Positions 32,955 through 47,400 of a stretch of 64,000 bases of DNA are shown piece by piece. The stretch's first letter is position 1. Each line of letters opens with the position of its first letter. Made by a program: the position numbers and the translations under genes. The stretch is from Hepsetus odoe. Lineage: Eukaryota; Chordata; Actinopteri; Characiformes; Hepsetidae. Location of the stretch: the NCBI GenBank assembly GCA_017165825.1, contig CM029367.1:14167991-14231990 (forward strand), in the 5' to 3' direction. The notes beneath the pieces are model-generated. The model ran no database searches. It saw only the letters and a program-made list of their open reading frames with translations, and was not told the origin of the DNA.

Positions 32955-35900
32955 CTACCAGGGGTCATCAAGATCTCCACCATTCTATAAAGAGCAAGAC
33001 AGAGAGGTTCCACAGGCAGGAAGAAAGAAATGTAGAAAAATAATTAAACGCTTTCATTAAAACCATTACACAGAGCTTTTAAACTGCAGGAATGTCTTCT
33101 ACATCCTATATTGAAAAGCAGTTTTTCTATAGATTTATTTTTTTTTTAATCCAATGACGATTGCTCCAAGCAGCACTTCAAATACTTGCTGAAATTACCC
33201 AGAGTACTTAAATACTTCCAAAATACTTGTGAATTAGCCACACAATATTCGCAGCATTTTTAGTCATGCATTTTATGGAACAAAATCATGTATACCTTAA
33301 TCAATATTTCTGATTAAAACAATGTTAGATGTGCATCTTTTCATTTTCACTATTAATATCACCATAGCAGAGAACGTAGCAGTTAAATCTACAGGATATT
33401 ATTGAAAAGTATCTGCAACGGTCATAACGTTTCATTTTTTATTACAAGAGTATAAAATAGAGCCAATGTATACCAGTGAACAGCAAGGTGATAAAGCAGA
33501 ATCAGAACCAGCATGGAGTGGACACAGGATGGTGCTTAAATAATGAATCACTACATTTACACGTTTAAGATTCAAACTGGTTGTACCTTCATGATATACT
33601 AGCTTTTATAACAGCCACAAACTTTTCCCTAAAGATTGTTCTAAAAGTGCTCCCAAACATATTTCAGACTTCTCTCCACTTTTAACTTCAGTAGCAATAT
33701 GGAAAATGTTGCTAGGGCAGGGCATGTGAATGATTTGCATGAATTTGTTATGCATTCAAATTAAAGCAATTGATATTTATTTATTGCAGGGAAAAGGGTG
33801 ACTTTAGTAGTTTTCAGACAGAGCAGCTTGAGGGCTAGAGCAAGCATGTGCTTCCTCCTTCTCATGTCAAGACACATTCTGCCACACACACACGCAAGTT
33901 CTGTTTTTAGGCCACATTGTTTGGGAATAAATATACACGGTTCAAAAAAATTAAAGGAACACTTTGAAAACACATTAAATCTCAATTGAGGGGGAAAAAA
34001 AAAAAATCTTGCTGGATAGCCATACTGATATGGAATGGGTAATGTGTTAGGAACAAAAGGGTGCCACATCAAAATAAAAATGATCAACCTACAGAGGGCT
34101 TAATTCGAAGTCACAAAGAAATTTAAACTGAAAAGCTGATGTGGCAGGCTAGTCCAAATTGCTGAAATGTTATTGCGACAACTCTAAATGGTACTCAGTA
34201 GTTTGTATAGCCCCCACGTGCTTGTATGCATGCCTGACAATGTTGGGGCTCCTAGACAGTCTGAGGTGCAACCTGGCGGCATCAAATGGACCTAAACATG
34301 ATGTCCCAGAGATGTTCTACTGGGTTTAGGTCAGGCGAGCAGGGAGGCCAGTCAATGGTATCAATTCCTTCATCCTGCAGGAACTGCCTGCATACTCTTG
34401 CCACATGAGGCCGGGCATCATCATGAACCAGGAAGAACCCAGGACCCACTGCACCAGCGAAGGGTCTAACAGTGAGTCTAAGGATTTCATCCCGATACCT
34501 AATGGCAGTCAGGGTGCCATCATTTATCCTGTACAGGTCTGTGCATCCCTCCATGGATATGCCTCCCCAGACCAACACTGACCCACCACCAAACCCATCA
34601 TGCTGAACAATGCTGCAGGCAGCATAACATTCACCACGGCTTCTCCAGACCCTTTTACATCTGTCACATGAGCTCAGCGTGAACCTGCTCTCATCTGTGA
34701 AAAGCACAGGGCACCAGTGCCAGACCTGCCAATTCTGGTGTTCTCTGGCAAATGCCAGTTGAGCTCCACAGTGCCAGTGGCCTGCTGGAGGTCACTGTGT
34801 AGGGCTCTGGCAGTACTCTTCCTGTTCCTCCTTGCACAAAGGAGCAGATACCAGTCCCACTGATGGTTTAAGGATCTCTGACAGCCCTGTTCAGCTCTCC
34901 TAGAGTAACTGCTTGTCTCCTGGAATCTCCTCCATGCTCTTGAGACTGTATTGGGAGACACAGCAAACAATATGCACTATTGCCAGAATGATGTGCCATC
35001 CCAGTGGAGTTGGACTGCCTGTGTAACCTCTGTAGGATCCAGGTATCACCTCATGCTACCAGTAGTCACACTGATCTTAGTCAAATGCAAAACTATGGAA
35101 AAGCAGTCATAAAAAGATGGAGGGGAAAAATGTCTGTGGCCTCCACCAGCAAAACCATTCCTGTTTTTAGGATCGTCTCATTGTTCCCCCTTTAGTGCAC
35201 CTGTTAATTTCATTAACATCAAAACAGCCCACACTGATTAACAACCCCCTCTGCTACTTAACTGACCCGATCACTATCCCAGAGGTTTAACTGACTTGAT
35301 ACTTTACTCTGATTAAAAAGTGTTCCTTTAATTTTTTTGAGCAGTATATATTTAGTATATTGCATTTGAAAGCAATATATATGTATGTATATACAGTATC
35401 TCACCAAAGTGAGTACACCCCTCACATTTTTGTAAATATTTTATTATATCTTTTCATGGGACAACACTGAAGATATGACACTTTGATACAATATGAAGTA
35501 GTCAGCATACAACTTGTAGAACAGTGTAAATTTGCTGCCCCCTCAAAATAACTCAACACACAGCCACTAATGTCTAAACCACTGGCAACAAAAGTGAGTA
35601 CACCCTTAAGTGAAAAATGTCCACATTGTGCCCAATTAGCCATTTTCCCTCCCTGGTGTCATGGGACTCGTTAGTGTTACAAGGTCTCAGGTGTGAATGG
35701 GGAGCAGAAATTAAATTTGTTAAAATTTGGTGTTAATCACTCTCAAACTCTCTCTTACTGGTCACTGGAAGTTCAATATGGTAACTGATGGCAAAGAACT
35801 TTCTGAGGATCTGAAAAAAAGATGTGTTGCTCTATATAAAGATGGCCTAGGCTATAAGAAGATCAAACTGAGCTGCAGCGCGGTGGCCAAGGCAGCGGTT

Positions 35901-38418
35901 AAACAGGACAAGTTCCACTCAGAACAGGATTCGCCATGGTCGACCAAAGAAGTTGAGCGTACATGCTCAGTGTCATATCCAGAGGTTGTCTTTTGAAAAT
36001 GGTCGTATGAGTGCTGCCAGCATTGCTGCTGAGGTTGGGTTTGGTTGGGGGGTTTGCCCGTCAGTGCTCAGACCATACCCCGCACACTGCATCAAATTGG
36101 TCTGCAATTGGTCTGCATGAATTGGTCTTCCCAGAAGGAAGCCTCCTCTAAAGATGATGCACAAGAAAGCATGCAAACAGTTTGCTGAAGACAAGCAGAT
36201 TAAGGACATGGTTCCAGTAATCCATGTCCTGTGGTCTGATGAGACCAAGATGAACTTATTGGGTTCAGATGGTGTCAAGCGTGTGTCGCAGCAACCAGGT
36301 GAGGAGTACAAAGACAAGTGTGTCTTGCCTACAGTCAAGCATGGTGGTGGGAGTGTCATGGTTTTGGGCTGCATGTGTGCTTCCAGCACTGGGGAGCTAC
36401 AGGTCATTGAGGGAACCATGAATGCCAACATATACTGTGATATACTGTAGCAGAGCACGATCCCCTCCCTTCGGAAACTCTGCCACAGGGCAGTATTCCA
36501 ACATGATAATGGCCCCAAACAGACATCCAAGACGACCACTGCTTTGCTAAAGAAACTGAGGCACACTTTGGGCACAATGTGGACATTTTTCACTTCGGGG
36601 TGTGCTCACTTTTGTTGCCAGTCGTTTAGACATTAGTGGCTGTGTGTTGAGTTATTTTGAGGGGACGGCAAATTTACACTGTTCCACAAGCTGTACACTG
36701 ACTACATTGTATCAAAGTGTCATATCTTCAGTGTTGTCCCATGAAAAGATATAATAAAATATTTAGCTTTAGCTTTCAAATTCAAGATACTAATGAACTG
36801 AAACACAGAATTCAAATGATTTAAAGCGCCTCTCATCCTCAGGTTGTCCACCTAACAGTATAACAGCAGTGGGCATCTAGAGGTTAAACCACTACAGCCT
36901 TTAACTGTAGCATGCTGAGCACAACTGATGCTAGAAATAAGAATCTAAACCACAATACAGCAACAGAGCTCATACCTCTACATGATCTGTCTACTTTTCT
37001 TGTCAAGTCACAAGATGAAACTATCACCTTTCATATAATCAGTGCAAAGACTTGTCAAGGTACCTCGGGGTCACTTGTTTATCTTTAATGAGATTGTTCA
37101 GCTCCTCCAGACTAAAGTTCAAAATATGGCAACTACCAAGTAAATAAATTAGTAAATTATCCAAAAATCCTAGCTCAAAAGACTTTTCCCCCCCCCCCTT
37201 TTCCTTGATTAAGCATAATTAAGTGTTAAACTTACCAAATGAAACAGGAGGGCTGCATTAACCAAAAAGTGAACACAGAGTTAGAAAAGACTAATGTGTG
37301 TTTGGCTGGCATATAAAGCAATCCCACTCCATGGCAACATGTAGTTTGTATGTTTCATGCATGCTTGCCTATATACACTCTAGTGTGTAAATTCACAATT
37401 CACAAATAAATAAAGTCACTTCCCCACGAAGACTGCCTGGAAATACTGTTTCTACTTGCACTGAAGTAGAAAGATGTAAATATTAGTTTGAAACCAAGGG
37501 CTGCACAATTGTGACAAAAAATAAATAAATAAATAAAAATGACAGAACTGACAATAATATGGGGAACGAGGCTGCATGAACACAAGTTTAACAGAATTGT
37601 CCGAAATTGCTCAGTGCAAAGATCATCTTCTAGAAGGATGTCTACTAGAAGGGAGTCCTGCTAAAATATCAAAAAGTGTATAGGCTGACAAAGAAGAAAT
37701 GTCTTCATAAAAACCACCTCTAATTGTGAAGCCCAGGCGTGTTCACTAATATTAACTTAATCTATTTTAAGCATTTATGGTTTGTCACATTAATATGGGA
37801 ATGAAAGCATAAGGGGAGGGGCAGGCAGATACACAACAAACTGAGTACATTCAAAGCATACTCTAACCAACACCAAGACTAATGCCAGAGGCCTAAGCTA
37901 CTGACACATCACACAAACCTAAACAAGGCAGGGAGACACCATCTTCAACACACAGACTGTCCAAGAGCCCAGACCCCCAACACACTCTCGCTCACACTCA
38001 CACACACTTGCACACCCAGTCTCTTGGATGTCCAACAGCAATATTTTTAAACAGGCCAGTGCGACACACCTGATTAAAATGCATCAAAATAGGGTTTTTT
38101 TTGAGGACTGAACCCACTACATTACTGGGAGAAATATTTTTCTCTTTAGCATGCAGCTTACAGGGCACATGGTCAAAACCACAAACTCAAATCATTATTT
38201 TGAGACACAACAGTTAAAATTTAAAAACCGTGACAAACATGCTGTACATACCCTTATTTTAAATGTATTATCATCATCAGGGACAGTCTAAAATCTTTGA
38301 GGTTTTCTTTGTTGGGCCCTTCATATCCCAATGTTTTTGGTGTGGTGATCTCAGCCTTTGTGCTTTGTTGCAGTGCCTCAGTGGGATGAGCTCAGTGCAG
38401 CTGCATGTTTTGAACTGC

Positions 38419-38453
<35 letters not shown>

Positions 38454-41400
38454 CACTGGATTGAGCTGTGACATGAGGTTACCCATATTCGAGGCACACG
38501 TTCAGGTGAGGTCTCATGATGCAATTACTAAAAACAACCTTAAGTGGAGGTGGGCCCAGTCTCCACAGCGAGAGGAAACAACTGCATATATCCACTAGAC
38601 ATTAACGCATATGTTTTTAATCGTTTATGTTGCATTTGGACCACCAAAACCCTGAACCACCAAGACATGGACTCTGGTATCTGGTTTAAAATGTAAGCAG
38701 TAAATCATTTAAGCCCTGCAACCCTTGAGGTGGGGACTCTATAAATCTAAGCTGACTTTATACATCTAATTTGTCCAGCAATTTGTCTAACATAACTGAG
38801 ACTGACTGTCACTGAGGTCTGGGAAAGGCAAAGGCAACACTTTGAACTCTTCTTTTCAGGATCCAAGATTCTCCAGCATGTCCTAGAGCCTCCACCAGCT
38901 TGCTTTCTCCTTGCAGCACATCCTTGTGCCATCTATTCCTGAGATTTACAACGGCAAACACACCTGGTCATCCAAAAAACGTGAAAGAAAAGGTGGTTCA
39001 TCAGACAAGGCCTTTTTCCATTTTCTTAAATTTTGCCAACGGTCCAGCACTGATGTTCACATGTTCTAGTCAGCATGGGCACTCTGATCAGTCTGCAACT
39101 CCGTAGCGTCATACACGGCAATCAGTGATACCCTGTATGATCTGCCATCTTTCTGTCACAACCAGCATGAACTTTTTCAGCAATTTGTGCTAGAGTAGTT
39201 TTGTACAGCTGCCTAAAAAATCCCACTCCTTGAAAGGTGCTACTGTAATCAACAAGACTGATAATCAGTCTTAGTCACTTTACAGATTAGTGGCCTTACT
39301 TTTGTGTTCGATCTTTGTACATGTACCTTTTAGTAAGCTTTCGAATAGTCTTCCACCCTGGCAATTTCTATATCTTTGTGCATATTCTGATTTAACTTTT
39401 CTGTCCATTTTTCCATTCGTTTTAAGTATTAAGAAATGTGCTTACATTTGTGGTGGATATAAGCACTGGAAAACAAGTGTCTTTACACTTGTTTATCCTC
39501 AGTGAACATTCACCCTAGGAGCGTATGCTACATCCATGACTGACAGAGTAAGGGAAAAGGGAGGTCAACAATAAGCAATAGAAAAATGAAGACTCACCCC
39601 ATCATCTTCTCTTTGGGGATTGAGCCGGTTGTACACAGCCTCAATAACACTGTGCCTGTAATAGGAAAACAGATACACAAAAACAGCAAAATATAGAAAA
39701 TATAAAGTGTTTGTAATATCTCTACTAGTTGTGGGTAATTCAGATATAACTTGAAATATACACTGGAGCTAAAATATAGTGCAGGCAAAAGAGAAAAGTC
39801 AGTGAGGAATTCTGCAGCATTGACCTTCTCTCTATTTTCAACTCTAAATCTATTTGGATTTCCATGGTGTTGGGTGCGTGGGTGCAAGTGTATATTCTGC
39901 TTACTTGCTAGCAAGGCCTCCCCCTGGTGGGAGGTTTGGGATATTCTCTGTGGCAAGATTTCTCATGATATGCACCAGATCAGGAATACCTTCTTCGCCT
40001 GATTTCTCTATGAGCTCTGTGAGGAAGAATAAACAATATGTTAAAAAGAGGACTAATTGCAATACAATCACATACCCAAAGATATTCTGGGTTACTTCCA
40101 ACACTCAACACTTTTGACATACAAACAATAGCTGGTAACATAAAATAACAAATATCAAAGTATCAGGAGGTGGTAATTGTGGGTGCTTTTTAAAAATAAA
40201 ACAGGCTAAAAAAAAAAAGAATAAATAAAATAAATAAATAAAGAGGAATACATTTTTTTAAAAATAAAAAGCACCCTTTTAAGGATTTCTAATGAGCAAC
40301 AGATGGGTTTTTTTTTTTGGTTTTTTTTTTTTTTAAACTTTTTAGATAACAAGCAGTTTAATGCAAGATTATTTTGATGGGAGTCTTCTACAAAAGAATG
40401 TTCTATGTTCCAGTAAATTAGTTTGTCAAAACATAAAATTTGAGACACTGCCTAGCCAACCAAAATTGAACTTTCAAACTCCATTCCTCCAAAATTAATA
40501 ACAAAAGTCAAATCATATCCTCACAAAATTTCAATTATCATTTTAGATTAATAAATATAAATTTCCTTAAACTGATTTTCTGAATATTTTCTTACCAATT
40601 ATGAACACCCAAAAAGTGATTTCAGTATTCAGAACCTGGTGAATGGTAACCAGAGGGAGGGTGAGAAAAGAATAATGAATAATAAAAGTTTAATAACAAA
40701 TTAATTAATTCATAAATAAATAAATAAAATACAAGGATCGAAAAAGGAGAGAGGAAAAAGAAGGGGGGGGGGGGGGGCAGAAGGACTGTAGAAGGGAACC
40801 CTGCAGCCCAGTTGGACTGCTCTGGGCCGGTTGCCATTTCGATGTTCAGCCAGCACATTCCTCGCCAGAGCAGCAGTGCTGACGACTCCCTAAGGCCCTC
40901 TCAGCACCCAGCCAAACATCACCACAATGTTACGCCAACCTTGGCCCAAAACTGAGGGCCATGAGTTTACATAACCCACAAAACTGCACTAAACTCACAG
41001 ACACTCTCCAAAGCACCTACAGCATCCAAAAAAGAAAAGGGTAGTGGGAAAGCGAAACAACCTAAATTAACACTTTTCAGCAGTTTTAAACATGCTAAAA
41101 GGAGATTCATAGAGAACATAGGCCACCAAAAATAATTACATTCAAAATCAATATTTGCATTCATCTTAAACAAACTGATAAAAAATGTAAAAATAATTTA
41201 ACTGCACAATCTGGCCAGTCAAAAAGTGATCTGCCTTTTTTTTTCAGAAAGAAATTAGGTGTTATGGGGAAAGCACAAATGTTTTAAATGTTCACAGTAA
41301 TGACAGCACTGCTGTAGAGAGTTGCCAGCTGCCCTTATAATCAAGTGTGTGTCCAAATGGTGGGTTGGCCACTGAGTGAAGTGGGTGAAAAACTTAGAGC

Positions 41401-44400
41401 TATGTTGCAGTGACACCAGCCAGCATGACAGTCATAACTATTTCAATAGATTTCTATTCAATATTATTTGAGAATATCTTGTACCAGACATAACAGAAAG
41501 GCTTGATGAAAAATCTAATTCATAAATTTCCACTTTACCCCAAACATAATCCATCATTAGAAACGCCCAAGATTTGCTTTTTTGTTTGAGTTAGAAAGTC
41601 AGTTTACCCAAAAAATGGAAATGTCAATTTCTCAAATACTTCATATTTGATTCAAACTACATTTCACCTTTTAAACAGATGTATTAAAATAGCATTAATA
41701 ATTTATAGTATTTTTTATTTACAGTATATTTACATATTTACAGTAGAGGTGTGCAACACTGACCAAAAAATACAAATCGTGATAATGATAAAATGGTGAT
41801 ATTTTGCACACAACAACTGTTGGTTACTAACAATATTAATGAAAAGAATGTATTTAAGCTAAATGTCTCATTTATTTACTTAAAACTAAAGCATTCAAGC
41901 AAAAAGAATACAAAAATACTAAAATCACCAGTGCAAATATGCATAAACCATTTCAGTGGTCTACAGAAAATACTTTGTAAAAACTGCACAAAGGCCAACA
42001 AAAGCAGGCAGTGGTGACCTAGAGGTCAGGACCAGTAGGTTCCCCAACACTGCTCCCCAGGCTCTGGATGTATGGCTGCCTGATGCTGCAGCGTTTTCAA
42101 CCCAAAACAGAATGCATTTTGTTGTGGTGTATTTTACATTACACACAGACACACACACACACACACACACACGCACCCCCCCCCACCATAGAGTAAAATA
42201 TATAATATACTCTTAATGCTGCTAGCTAGTATGTGGTGAAACTAGCCTGCTGATGAGTCTTTAACAACAACTGATTCCAACACAGCCTGCCGACTGTTGT
42301 CTTTTGAGCAACATCCATGTCTTTTCAAACCACCTCCATGCAAGCGATGATGATCCACATCTGGCAAGTAAATCCAACAGTGGCTGGGGTGAGACTGGTG
42401 GTGGTGGTTGAATTTTTTCTCCGGACACGCATTTTAGGTAGCTCCACTATCTAACTTATCTTAACTAGTCAGCAGTACTCCTCTTCCAGCAAACAGCATG
42501 CAGACTCACTGCACACACAAAGCATTCTGTCCCATCAGGCTACATGGTAAATTTGTGGACTGTCGCTTTTGATTGACTTTTGCAAAGTGATTAACATATG
42601 TTACCATCATCTCAAACATCATTAAAACAACATTTAAGATATCAGATGATATAAATTAAACACGCCTAATTTACAGATTATTATTTCACAGCGTGAGCTT
42701 GTTACAATTAAGCCTTTCAATATTGAGATGCTTTGTAGAAAGTGTGTCTAATTTTTGTTGCAAATTCCATGGCATGACCAGGCTTGCTTGCTGTGAGTTT
42801 GTTACTTATAATTTTACAGCCGGAATTAAAAAACCTGCAACGACGAAGAGTTGTTTTGAAAACAAACAACCCCTCCTTCACCCACACTATGGATAAATGC
42901 CAATTGCTGCCCTAATCGTGTCATTCAGCAACACCCTTAAGCTAACCAATTCTTTAAATCAAATTGTGTCCTAAATTCAAACTATCCCATCTGTGTGACA
43001 TGACTTAATACTTGGATGCAATTTAAGCAGTGTTTGGGCATATATTGACAAAATAAAAAACCCATCGTGTGTGACTTAGCCATTTCATTTTAGCTCTGTA
43101 TCTCAGGATGCAAGCCAGCCACTAGGGATGCACAAGCCAGTGTATTTCTTCGTGCCGGTCCCAAGCCCAGGTAAATGGGGAGGGTTACGTCAGGAAGGGC
43201 ATCCAGTGTAAAACTTTGTCCGCATATTGATTTGGCAATGATACAGAATTCCATACCGGATCGGTCGAGGCCCGGGATAACAACGACCGCCATCAGTGCT
43301 GTTAGCCTACAGGGTGCTGGTGGAAATTGGACTACTGTTGGCCAAAGGAGATGAAGAAGAAGAAGAGGAGGAGGAAGGCATGTCCAGATGGAGAAGGAGA
43401 GAAAGTGAGGGTAAAGTGGATAATAAAGTGGAAGTGAGGGTAGGGACTTTTAATGTTGGCAGCATGACTGGTAAAGGTAGAGAATTAGCTGATATGATGG
43501 AGAGAAGAAAGGTTGACATTTTGTGTATGCAAGAGACTAGATGGAAGGGTAGTAAGGCCAGGTATCCATGGTATGGATAGAAAGAGGAATGGAGTAGGTG
43601 TTATCCTGAAGGAAGAGTATATGGAGAGTGTTTTGGAGGTGAAGAGGGTGATGAGTTTGAAGCTGGAAGTTGAAGGTGTGATAATGAAATGTTTAGTGCT
43701 TATGAAGAAAAAAATTCTGAAAAATAAAAATTCTGGAGTGAGTTAGATGAAGTGATAGAGAGTGTACTCAGGGGAGAGAGTGATGATTGGTGCAGATTTT
43801 AATGGTCATGTTGGTGAAGGGAACAGAGGTGATGGGAAGGCATGGTGTCAATTAGAGGAATGCTGAAGGTCAGATGGTTGTAGATTTTGCAAAAAGGATG
43901 GAAATGGCTGTAGTTAATACTTATTTTAAGAAGAGAGAGGAGCACAGGGTGACAAGAGTGGAGGAAGATGCTCACAGGTGGATTATATTCTTTGCAGTGA
44001 GGGCAGAATCAAGGATCAAGTGGTGGAAGCTGAAGGAGGAGGACTGCAAGGTGGAATTCAGGCAGGATTTAACACGGGCACTGGGAGGTGCTGAACAGCT
44101 ACCAGATTGCTGGGAAACTACTGCAGAAGTGATAAGGCAGACGGCTAGAAATGTTCTTGGTGTGACATCTGGAAGGAAGAAGCAGGATAAGGAAACCTAG
44201 TGGTGGAACCAAGAATTCCAGGAGTGTATACAGAAGAAGAGGGAGGCAAAGAAGACCTGGGACGGTCAGAGAGATGAAGAAAGTAGACAGGTGTATAAAG
44301 AGATGAACCGCAGAGCGAAGAAAGCAGTGGTGAAGGCCAAAAGATACGGTTTTTGGTGAATTGTATGAGAGGTTGGACAGTAAAGAGGAAGAAAAGGACC

Positions 44401-47400
44401 TTTACCGATTGGCTAGACAGAGAGACAGATCTGGGAAAGATGTGCAGCAGGTCAGGGCAATTAAAGATAGAAATGGAAACGTACTCACAGGTGAACAGAG
44501 CATGTTGAGCAGATGGAAGGAATACTTTGAGGGGTAGATGAATGAAGAAAATGAGAGAGAAAGAAGATTGGATGATGTGAGGACAGTGAACCAGGAAGTG
44601 CAGCAAATAAACAAGACTGAAAGGCAGTGATGAAGAGGATGAAGAATGGAAAGGCTGTTGGACCGGATGAGATACCAGTGGAAGCATGGAGGTGTTTAGG
44701 GGAGATGGCAGTTGAGTTTCTGACCAGATTGTTTAACACAATCTTGGAAAGTGAGAGGATGCCTGAAGAGTGGAGACAAAGTGTACTGGTACCGATCTTC
44801 AAGAATAAGGGTGATGCACAGAGCTGTAGTAACTACAGAGGGATAAAGTTAATCAGCCACACCATGAAGTTATGAGAAAGAGTAGTGGAGGCTAGGTTAA
44901 GAAAGGAGGTGAGGATTAGTGAACAGCAGTATGGTTGTATGCTGAGAAAGAGCACTACAGATGCAATGTTTGCTCTGAGGGTGTTGATGGAGAAGTACAG
45001 AGAAGGTCAGAAGGAGTTACATTGTGCCTTTGTGGACTTGGAGAAAGCATATGACAGGGTGCCTATAGAGGAGTTGTGGTTTTGTATGAGGAAGTCTGGT
45101 GTTACAGAGAAGTATGAGAGTGTAGTTCAGGATATGTATGATGGCAGTGTAACAGTGGGGAGATCTGCAGTGGGAGTGATGGATGCATTTAAGGTAGAGG
45201 TTGGATTACATCAAGGATCAGCACTGAGCCCATTCCTGTTTGCAATAGTAATGGACAGGTTGACAGATGAGGTTAGACAGGAGTCTCCGTGGACGATGAT
45301 GTTTGCTGATGATCTTGTGATCTGCAGTGAGAGTAGGGAGCAGCTTGAGGAGAACCTGGAGAGAGAGATTTGCTCTAGAGAGGAGAGGAATGAAAGTGAG
45401 TAGGGCAAAGACAGAATACATGAGTGTGAATGAAAGGGAGGAAAGTGGAGTGGTTAGGATGCAGGGAGTAGAGGTAACATAGGTGGAGGAGTTTAAATAC
45501 TTGGGATTACTTGGGCAGTTCAGAGTATTGGTGAGTGTGGAAGAGATGTGAAGAAGAGAGTGCAGGCAGGTTGGAATGGGTGGAGAAGAGTGGCTGGAGT
45601 GATTTGTGAAAGACGTGTACCAGCTAGAGTAAAAGGGAAGGTTTACAGGACAATAGTGAGACCAGCTATGTTGTATGGGTTGGAGACGGTGGCACTGACG
45701 AAAAGGCAGGAGGCGGAGCTGGAGGTGTCAAGAGTTAAAGATGATGAGATTTTCGTTGGGTGTGACGAGGATGGACAGGATTAGAAATTAGCATATTAGA
45801 GGGACAGCTCAGGTTAGACATCTTGGAGACCAGGTTAAAGAAGCAAGCTTGCGTTGGTTTGGACGTGTCCAGAGAAGAGATGAGGAATATATTGGAAGGA
45901 GGATGTTGAAGATGGAGCTGCCAGGAAAGAGGAGAAGAGGAAGACCAAAGAGGAGGTTTATGGACATGGTGAGAGAGGACATGCAGATGGTCGGTTTGAA
46001 GCAGGAAGATGCAGAGTATCGGAAGAAATGGAGACAGTTGATCCGCTGTGGCGACCCCTAAATGAAAGCAGCCGAAAGAAAAAGAAGATCTCCAAAGCAA
46101 ACAAATAGAAGCAAACTGAGTCCTAAGTGCTTCTTGTGTTTCTAACAGAATCATAATCCCACGAAACATTATATTTGGTAAGTTGCCACTGGCATATTTA
46201 CACTGCTATTGGAAAATACTATAAATAGGTACCACAGGTTATTAAAAAGGGCCAACAGCTTCAGATAATTCCTTTTTGTGAATGTAAATAGCAGGGGTGG
46301 GGAAACACACAGACACACACACTCTTACCTTCAACACGTGATTCAAGAAACTTATCCAGCTCCGCATCTCTCTTTACTGCTTCCTCTGATACTTTTGGTG
46401 CATTTGGCAAACACACTAACACAACGCTCATGTTATCTCGACTGCCCTGTAGGAAGAGAGAAAGGGAAATTTCCTCCCATAACTGCACATTTCCAGACAC
46501 AATACTGAAAACAGATCTTCAGTCCTTTAAATGGCAATTTAACCAGGGCAGTCCCAAACCAGAAATTAAGGCCTTGTACCTTGTGCAGACACGTATCCAC
46601 CACCTCATTGCACACTTTCTCCAAGTCGTCAGTCACCTCCAACCTGGCACGGACAAAGGCGCACAGCTCCTCGTTGCTCATCACATCCCAGATGCCATCA
46701 CAGGCTAGCACCACAAACTCATCCTCAGCCTCAGAGCGCACAATTTCAAATACCTCGGGCTCAGGTGATACCAGCTGCTCCGTAGGACCTTTGCCCTCCA
46801 CACACTTGTAGTCATAGTCGCCGAGCGCTCGAGACACAGCCAGAGAGCCGTTGACTCGCTGGATCATGACAGAGCCGCCAGCATTCTGTATGCGCTCTTT
46901 CTCACGTGGGTTGCATGGCTTGTGATCCAGCGTAGAGAAGCATACATGTGCGTTACGACACAGCAACGCCCGCGAGTCACCGCAGTTAATGAAGTACATG
47001 TGCTCGGGTGAGAGCAGCACAGCCACAGCTGTGGAGCCGCTGCGGTCCATGCCATTCCGCAGGTCCGTGAAGCTGCGCATGTGCTCATCTATGCGTAGGA
47101 ACCCGGCACGGATCCCACTCTTTACTGCCTCCACAGCTGGTGTCTCTGGTGATGGAGCGCCGGCCCGCCGCAGCTCATCCGCTGATCCAGCTGCCACAAT
47201 GTGCTCCAGCAGATGTTTGGAGCAGTAGTTGGCCACACGCGAACCGGCATGCCCATCATAGACAGCAAAAAAGGACCAGTTGTCCAGCCCATGAGGGAGG
47301 CCCACCGTGGCAGTGTGTGCATCCTCCATCTCCACCCGCCAGCCCTGCATGCTGCTTAGACCATAGCGAAGGCCATTGCCCTCGCCATGTGCATTGTGTT

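Larger units (their letters stand above)
32985..39597 (-). other. ppm1b: ppm1b intron 5 (before the last exon)
   Basis: 6.6 kb. It contains two Tc1 elements (33934-35347 and 35392-36762), a third Tc1-type relic (38870-39235), a (GT)n tract (38422-38452) and AT-rich DNA. I found no exon for the longer beta-1-type C-terminus. Confidence 0.65.
40017..46328 (-). other. ppm1b: ppm1b intron 3
   Basis: 6.3 kb. Poly(T)/poly(A) runs at about 40309-40336, a G-run at about 40764-40777, a degenerate SINE (42006-42140), an (AC)n tract (42148-42172) and a 3-kb LINE (43096-46087). No host exon seen. Confidence 0.65.

Noticed and set aside
35973..36593. 206-codon open frame on the minus strand
   Set aside because: Antisense of the Tc1 transposase at 35392-36762; the composition mirrors the real coding strand.
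38866..38910. Minus-strand words ESKLVEAL resembling the KLVEAL of the human PPM1B long tail
   Set aside because: No further match before or after, no usable splice sites, and the DNA belongs to a recognised fish Tc1-type repeat.
44145..44687. 180-codon Ser-rich open frame on the minus strand
   Set aside because: Antisense shadow of the purine-rich LINE coding strand.
46433..46579. Extension of the ppm1b frame past the 285th codon
   Set aside because: Intron 2 read-through; a clean donor at 46579 joins to the conserved GSRDNMS exon.
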